Source of the DNA: Astrothelium macrocarpum
Lineage: Eukaryota > Ascomycota > Dothideomycetes > Trypetheliales > Trypetheliaceae
Length of the DNA: 64,000 bases
Assembly: GCA_021030915.1 (NCBI GenBank)
Contig: JAGEMR010000021.1
Coordinates: 124,001 to 188,000, forward strand
Direction of reading: 5' to 3'
The translations under genes and the position numbers were made by a program. Position 1 is the stretch's first letter, and each line of letters starts with the position of its first letter. The notes beneath the pieces were generated by a model. It was not told where the DNA came from and ran no database searches. It saw only the letters and a list, made by a program, of their open reading frames with translations. Below are positions 58,614 through 64,000 of this stretch, in pieces.

Positions 58614-58850
58614 CACCAGTGACTGCAACAAGAAATGTCACCCGTGACTACGAAAGATATCATTCACCGCAGGCCTCGCCGGGAGACTCTCAACAAGAAT
58701 AGACGAAAAAACTTGGAACTTTTTTCTCAACAAATTATTGATAGATTGTTTATAATTTATTATTGTTCAAAATGATATGAGGTTTTCTCAACGAGATCTG
58801 CGATGAATGATATCTTTCATAGATGATATTTCTTATTATATCCATTGATG
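58614..58850. mobile_element. MITE-like element, copy C, 237 bp, mutated
   Basis: The left end is CACCAGTGACTGCAACAAGA; the right end is TTATATCCATTGATG, where copy A has TTGCATCCACTGGTG. Changes at the right end are C to T and G to A, making it AT-rich, as in repeat-induced point mutation. The flanking bases (GGTC left, AATG right) do not match, so the target duplication is lost or the right flank was altered. Confidence 0.75.
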
Positions 58851-59267
58851 AATGAAAATCAGTGCTTCTAATTAATAAGATATGCAACGCAAACATAAAC
58901 CTCATAAAGAGATCCTCAGTAATAATAATCAAGAAATGTTGAGAAATACTGTTTACTGAATTATTGATGAACTTCAATGCTTTATAGTGATATGAGGTCC
59001 TCCTGATGAGCCCTGCGGCGGTTATATTTCTTTTAATCGTGAGCTACTTCGGCTCCGTGCCATTATGCAGAGAGCTGTGGTGATGAAATATCCCTGGTCA
59101 AAGCATGATCAGACGAGAATGCATCTCTAGGTATCAGCTATAATAGCACAATATCTTATTTGCTCAAAGCATTCTGATAGATGTTCTCACGTCGGAAACG
59201 TTTCTACGTAACAGTCGTCAACCCACCGTCAAATGCCCTTCAACCAAACGCCTATTCATCATACCAT
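58851..59267. repeat. AT-rich flank with a possible second, degraded MITE arm
   Basis: ATGAGGTCCTCCTGATGAG followed by TGCGGCGGTTATATTTCTTT at about 58992-59032 resembles the right-hand part of copies A and B, so a second broken copy may lie here next to copy C. The remainder is the 3-prime flank of the aldehyde dehydrogenase gene. Confidence 0.4.
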
Positions 59268-60922
59268 TTACACCTTCGCCTCCTTGTACGTCACCGTCTT
59301 CAGCCTCAAAAACTCCTCCAGTCCCCAGCTCCCATTAAATCGCCCCCATCCACTCTCCTTGACTCCTCCATGCGCCAACATAGGCTCGTCATGCACACTC
59401 ATGCCATTAATATGCACCGCCCCACTCTCAATCTCTCTCGCCACCGCAATTGCCCTCGCGAGATCTTTGGAGAACACACTCGCAGACAGGCCGTATTGCG
59501 TGTCGTTGGCGATCTTGATAGCCTCGGCCGCGCTCGAGATTGGGAAGAGGCTGACGCTGGGACCGAAGCTCTCGGTGTGGTAGATTTGCATTTCCTGCGT
59601 CACGCCTGAGATGATGACCGGGCGTATGCGATAAGCGCTGGACTCCTCGATGTGAGATGAGGTATCGGAGGGGTATAGAAATTTGGCGCCGTTGGATTTG
59701 GCATCTTCGAGAAGGGCCTTGTTTTTCTTGACGCCAACTTGAGAGACGAGAGTTGGCGCGGTGGACGAGGCTGGGAACCATCCGGTTATGGCGGATTGTA
59801 GAGCGGTAGTAAAGGCATCGAGGATGGAGTGGTGAACTAGGATGCGCTCGGTAGACATGCAGATTTGGCCAGACTAAAATAGAGTACGTCAGCGAGGGAA
59901 AGGGCAAAGAAGGTAAAGAACAGATGTAATGGAGAGTACGTACATGCATAAAAGCACCCCCAGCGCATTCTTTGGCTGCCAACTCGACATCTGCGTCTTC
60001 AAGTACAATTGCGCTCGCCTTCCCGCCCAGCTCCATTAACACCGGCTTCAGTGCCTTGCCCGCTTGTTCACTTATTATTCTACCAATGGCAGTACTTCCT
60101 GTAAAGTTGATCTTCTTAATTGCTTTATGGTTGATAACTGAAGTGGTGATTTCGGCAGCATCTTCCGGGCGATGAACAAACACGCTGAGAACACCATCAG
60201 GGAGGCCTGCTTTTTGGAAGATGTCGCCAATGATCCAGTAACATTTCGGAGAGAGTTCAGATCCCTTGAGGACACAGGTATTGCCAGTGGCGATGGCGTA
60301 TAAGCAGGCACGAATACCAAGAATGAATGGCGCGTTCCTGCGGCATGTCAGTTTGTCTTCATTTTCCTCATGTCATCCATTCACGCTTTTCGTTTCTCTC
60401 GCATTGATTTCACAAGAGACGAGAGCAAATGACGCCCACTCACCAAGGGGCAATCCCGAAGTTCACACCAAACGGCTCTTTCCACACCATTGCACCCGTA
60501 TCGTTTCCTTGTGCAGCAGGTATAGATCCCATGATTCCTGAAATCCTCCCAGCCGTGTCTCGTAGCATCTCCACCGCTGTTGGCACCATGAATCCTATTG
60601 ATATGCCTTCCAGTATTCCTGTCTCCTCGATCTGATACTGTGCTGCTTCCTTGGTCCGCTGCTCCAGTATGTCTGCGGCACGGAGGATAATGTTTCGACG
60701 GAAGGTGGGCTTCGTTTTGGACCAGGATGGGAAGGCAGCAGATGCGGCTTCGACAGCGGAAATGGCATCTTTAACGGAGGCGCTCGAGGAATGGTAGATG
60801 ATTTCGGAGGTGGAAGGGGAGTTTACGGGAAAAGTGACGGACGTAGTGACCTCTTTGCCATTGATCCAGATGGGAACAGGTCCGCTGGATGTGCCATTAC
60901 TCGTGCCATTTGTGGCTGCCAT
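59268..60922 (-). CDS. NAD(P)-dependent aldehyde dehydrogenase, vanillin/salicylaldehyde dehydrogenase-like
   Basis: The model is complement(join(59268..59873, 59944..60337, 60444..60922)), 492 residues, normal for the superfamily. It oxidises an aldehyde to the acid in the cytosol. Asn161 (APWNAPF) is the oxyanion residue, FTGSTAIG at 238-245 binds the dinucleotide, Glu262 (MELGGKAS) is the general base and Cys296 (SGQICMSTE) the nucleophile. The tail has HGGVKESGWGRFNG and ends KTVTYKEAKV. The missing Gly before Gln-Ile-Cys and the general pattern resemble aromatic-aldehyde dehydrogenases (vanillin, salicylaldehyde), but the substrate is an inference. Introns are 106 nt (CTGACATG branch) and 70 nt. 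I chose the ATG at 60922 (MAATNGTSNG) because the sequence upstream is hydrophobic and Cys-rich and looks like leader. Confidence 0.9.
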
Positions 60923-61709
60923 GATGTTGATTGAGTTTTTGAGTTGTTGAAGTGATGAAATAAAACAGAAATGGGAGCGACAAACAGTTGAGGGAAAAGA
61001 AAGACCAGCTTCTGAATGACAAAAAGATACAGCGGAGACGAGATATAATATAATAGGCAGGTCCCGCAATCATTTGCCGGCCCCCTGGCTTATAGCTCTG
61101 TATCAAGACAGTCGAGTGCAGCTTCTGACGCCCAGCGGCGGGGGTTCGACCATTGGACTTGGCCATCTTAGCAAACCCTGGCATTGGAGAACTTCTACAG
61201 GCAGATGCATAGAATGCAAAAGTCCGCACGTACGATAGTAGGTAAAAGACGGTATCGGACGGTTTCAGGTCCCATGCATCTCGCTTGACTTTATGCGACA
61301 TCAACCAATTGCAAGGCTGCACCCTGCGTCTCGTTGCACCATATCGCTGCAACCAGATGCCATCCGTGGCACAGGGGTTCATGAGAGACGCGACTTCTCC
61401 GAAAAAGCACACAAATAACCTGACCCAAGTCTGAAGTTTTCAAATTCTGCTATGCCGCAATTTTAATAGAAAAGAAAAACATGTAACTTTCTCAAGATAA
61501 CCAAGAATAAAAAAAAAAAAGGCCCTGAATGTACGCCAAGCGTCCCATGGTATGCTCGCCAAGTCACGAAGCCCAGAATCCATGCACAAGATATCAATCG
61601 GAATATGTACAACGAATCTCGAATACTGCCAAATAAGCAATCGGTAACAGACCGACTGCGAAAGACAAGAACATGAACAATGTGTCCGGCTCTGTCCCTT
61701 TTCAAGCTC
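60923..61709. other. promoter of the aldehyde dehydrogenase gene and 3-prime flank of the GPI protein gene
   Basis: A/T-rich ATATAATATAATAGG lies at about 61041-61055, roughly 125 bp upstream of the ALDH start, and may be its TATA element. No gene is supported. Confidence 0.4.
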
Positions 61710-62717
61710 TTACAGCATTATTGCTGCCACAGCTGCTACCAGGACCATTCCCATCCCCGCTCCCATCACCCTTTCCGCACCGTTTGGATTCGCCGGAATC
61801 GGCACACTCGGCGAGGCTGTCCCACTCGCGCTCGTGGTCGGTGCGCTCGAGAATGGAGCAGTGCTATTACCTTGGGGCTTCGTGCTGGACAGAGGTACTG
61901 TTGAGTTCATAGGCAAGAACGACGAAGTGAAGGATGAGCCGCTGAGGGAAGTGGGGACGGATCCGAGAGTAGAGGGGATGGAGGTGATGATGGTGGACGA
62001 AAGCGATCCAGATGATGTTATGCCGATTGAACTAGATGATGTCGTACCGATTGGACCAGATGAGGTCGTACCGATTGAACCAGAAGTAGTGCTCGTCGAG
62101 TTGGAAAAGGCGGTGCTTGTTGAGCTAGAAGAGGTGGAGCTAATTGAGCCAGAAGAGGTGGCGCTCGTGGAAGAAGTGGATGAGGTTGTGCTTGTTGTAC
62201 TGGACGTAGTGCTAGTTGTAGAAGGCGGGCCATTGGCTTGGACGAGCGCAAAGTTTGGTGACCCTGGGTCATATTAGCTTCTACCTCCTATGTGTCTGAC
62301 AATCGAAGAAATGGGCTACTCACATTGGTACTTGCCATCATCATCACACACAATCTGAATTCCATGGGTAAACTGCCCAGGAGCATCAGGTGCTACCGTC
62401 GTTGGAACTTGCCATACATCCAGGCCGACGTTTGGAATGGATCTTGCAATGAGATCTCCTTCTTGGACGCAGTTTTCTGGGCATCCTGAAAGGAGGCGGA
62501 GAGAAACAACATCGCATCCGGCAGGTGCCTGACTTGAATCCCATTCGATGCTGAAAGACGAGCCGAGAGTGACATTCGCATATTTGGCCGGGGCGGTAGT
62601 AGGATTGCCTTCATTTACAGTAGGAGCATGTGGAAGTGGTTCGAGCGCTGAGGCAAGGGAAACAAAGGCAGAGAGGCCAGCGGTGAAGAGAGCGAAAGCC
62701 GAGAAATCGCCAGACAT
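61710..62717 (-). CDS. GPI-anchored Ser/Thr-rich cell-surface protein (Kre9/Knh1 N-terminal-like domain)
   Basis: The model is complement(join(61710..62263, 62324..62717)), 315 residues. A signal peptide covers about 1-24 (SAFALFTAGLSAFVSLASA). The N-terminal domain to about 140 has the pattern of the Ser-Thr-rich GPI-anchored membrane family: GSSFSIEWDSSQAP, VSLRLLSGCPENC, IPNVGLDVWQVP and GIQIVCDDDGKYQWSPNFALV, the last spanning the 60-nt intron. The next 130 residues are almost only Ser, Thr, Gly and Ile in short repeats (SSTTS, SGSIGTTSSG), likely heavily O-mannosylated. The C-terminus has a small-residue site near NPNG followed by a hydrophobic tail (MGMVLVAAVAAIML), a GPI signal. Related yeast Kre9/Knh1 proteins act in beta-1,6-glucan assembly; a wall or plasma-membrane role is likely here. 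Confidence 0.87.
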
Positions 62718-63591
62718 TATGATTGGAATTTTATGTTGTTTCAAGTGAGTGATTGGTACTGCAAATTGGAAAGATTTTGCCACAAGACCTTGATCAGAGA
62801 AGATTGGAACGAGAGACTAAAGGAAATAGACCACAGATATTAATAAGAGGGGAAAAAAAACGCTCTTCGTTACTTGTAAGATGTACGATGCTGACGATGA
62901 AATCATAATTTGGAGTCTACCTCAATCTCTTTATACACAATCACACCTAAGGCCGCCGGCCTGTGTACTATTTTGCTCGCCTGCTCGCTTGCTCGTATCC
63001 TAGCGCAGTAGTGAACACTGTTGCATCGTAACTCGTATTGCACCATATGTAATCTGTGGCTCGGGCAAGGCTGGACCTCGAGGATATCCAATTTAGACGG
63101 GATTGGCGACCGTGGTCAGTCAGCCGGGCGTTACCGTAGCTTTGAGAGAAAGTCAGGGCATGAAGAATGATGTGGATTGGACAAATTAACGAGGACAGTG
63201 CCGGATAGTTTAAGCGTGGCGCTGCAGCTGGCGGGGTAATCTTCTGGAAACGGCCAGCTGAAAATGGAGGAGATTGTCATCCGGAGAATCAACCATGCCG
63301 CGCCAGATTGGCTCATAAGAAAATCTATTCTTAGCTCAGTAGCATCGTCTCGTGGCTGGTAGCAATCTCGGATCATAAATTGTCCGCAGAAAGTCAGCCT
63401 TTGTAATTTCCTTGACCAACTCAATTTAAACCTGGATGAAGAGTTCATAAGCGATGCGACGGCTTGACTTTGTTCTCATATGAAGAGAGAAGCCGTGACT
63501 TATCCACAAAGTATTGAGCCACTCGCCTATCATGGACTCTTGGCCCAAAACTCTCCTTAAAAAAACAACTTCATGGCCCACAAGATTTTCT
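62718..63591. other. promoter of the GPI protein gene and 3-prime flank of the GH3 gene
   Basis: Short frames (62903-63091, 63131-63448) are not supported. No other feature seen. Confidence 0.4.
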
Positions 63592-64000
63592 TTAGCTCAC
63601 ATAAAATGACGCTTGGCCTCTGATATCCAGACTGCTGGCTCCCACATATACAACAAATTGGCCCGGCTCCACCACATACTGCATTTGCCTATTCCACAGG
63701 CCCACATCACTTACATTCAGGGGTATGGTCACGGTTGTGGTCTGGCCGGCAGGTATCATAACTTTCTCAAAGCCTTTGAGCTGTATGTTTGGCACGTCTA
63801 CTGAAGCCAGCACATCTTTCACATACATCTGCACAACCTCGGCGCCGTCTCTTTCGCCGCTGTTTGTGACTTGCACGGCGGCAGTAATCTGGTCTGACGC
63901 GCTGACATTAGTCGCCGAGAGCGTGACGTTGGAATACGTAAAGTTCGTGTAGGATAACCCGTATCCGAATTCGAACCATGGTTGGGGGGTGCCCAATACA
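63592..64000 (-). CDS. beta-glucosidase, GH3, C-terminal part (cut by the window edge)
   Basis: Only the last 136 codons are visible; the gene starts beyond 64000. The piece begins with PQPWFEFGYGLSYTNFTYSN, where FGYGLSYT is the conserved entry to the fibronectin type III-like domain of GH3 beta-glucosidases. The domain then runs through VTNSGERDGAEVVQMYV, IQLKGFEKVMIPAGQTTTVT and the final strands to RGQASFYVS. Several NxT/S sites suggest secretion. GH3 enzymes of this form release glucose from beta-linked oligosaccharides, which fits the GH17 and GH5 glucanases elsewhere in the window. The catalytic domain is not in view, so activity cannot be judged. Confidence 0.9.
   Translation of the reverse strand, partial: VLGTPQPWFEFGYGLSYTNFTYSNVTLSATNVSASDQITAAVQVTNSGERDGAEVVQMYVKDVLASVDVPNIQLKGFEKVMIPAGQTTTVTIPLNVSDVGLWNRQMQYVVEPGQFVVYVGASSLDIRGQASFYVS

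Noticed and set aside
61135..61165. tRNA T-arm-like GGGTTCGACC
   Set aside because: No matching acceptor, D or anticodon arm within 75 bases on either side.

Overview
The window looks like nuclear DNA of a filamentous ascomycete (Pezizomycotina; a Leotiomycete-like fungus is a guess from protein style). Twenty-eight short introns can be placed by joining reading frames. Twenty-seven are 48 to 122 nt, with GT..AG ends and CTAAC/CTGAC/CTGAT-like branch sites. The proteins are typical of moulds: GPI-anchored Ser/Thr-rich protein, GH17, GH5_9, GH18 and GH3 glycosidases, a But2-type domain, and an UNC93-like transporter. All gene models are read by eye from sequence. Names rest on family motifs I recognise, not on searches.

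Left part (1-19 kb) is an ordinary gene-dense arm. It holds a very large disordered protein, a Pro-rich small protein on the minus strand, a 6-phosphogluconate dehydrogenase-like enzyme, a mitochondrial Bax-inhibitor-family (TMBIM5/GHITM-like) membrane protein, a secreted GH17 beta-1,3-glucanase fused to a But2 C-terminal domain, and a glutamine-hydrolysing asparagine synthetase.

Middle part (19-45 kb) is gene-poor and repeat-rich. It starts with small, fast-changing, duplicated genes: a Cys-rich putative zinc protein and a copy of its tail in inverted orientation, then an Asn/Gln-rich 124-residue protein and a decayed inverted copy. From 26.5 to 31 kb there are several tandem repeat families. 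The largest is built on a GGACCCACATGGGG core plus pyrimidine tracts; another is a 99-bp array. From 31 to 45 kb I see only gene relics and one intact MITE-like element.

Right part (45-64 kb) is gene-dense again: an exo-beta-1,3-glucanase (GH5_9), a seven-pass membrane protein whose last intron carries a MITE, an UNC93-like transporter next to an NtaA-type flavin monooxygenase, an endo-beta-N-acetylglucosaminidase-like GH18 enzyme, an aldehyde dehydrogenase, a GPI-anchored Ser/Thr-rich wall protein, and the 3-prime end of a GH3 beta-glucosidase. Five of these act on beta-glucan, N-glycans or the cell wall, but nothing shows that they are co-regulated.

The most notable unexplained structure is a non-autonomous transposon family of about 231-237 bp. 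It has long terminal inverted repeats beginning CACCAGTGG and a clear 4-bp target duplication in two of three copies. One copy sits inside a gene and turns an inferred 80-nt intron into a 315-nt one.
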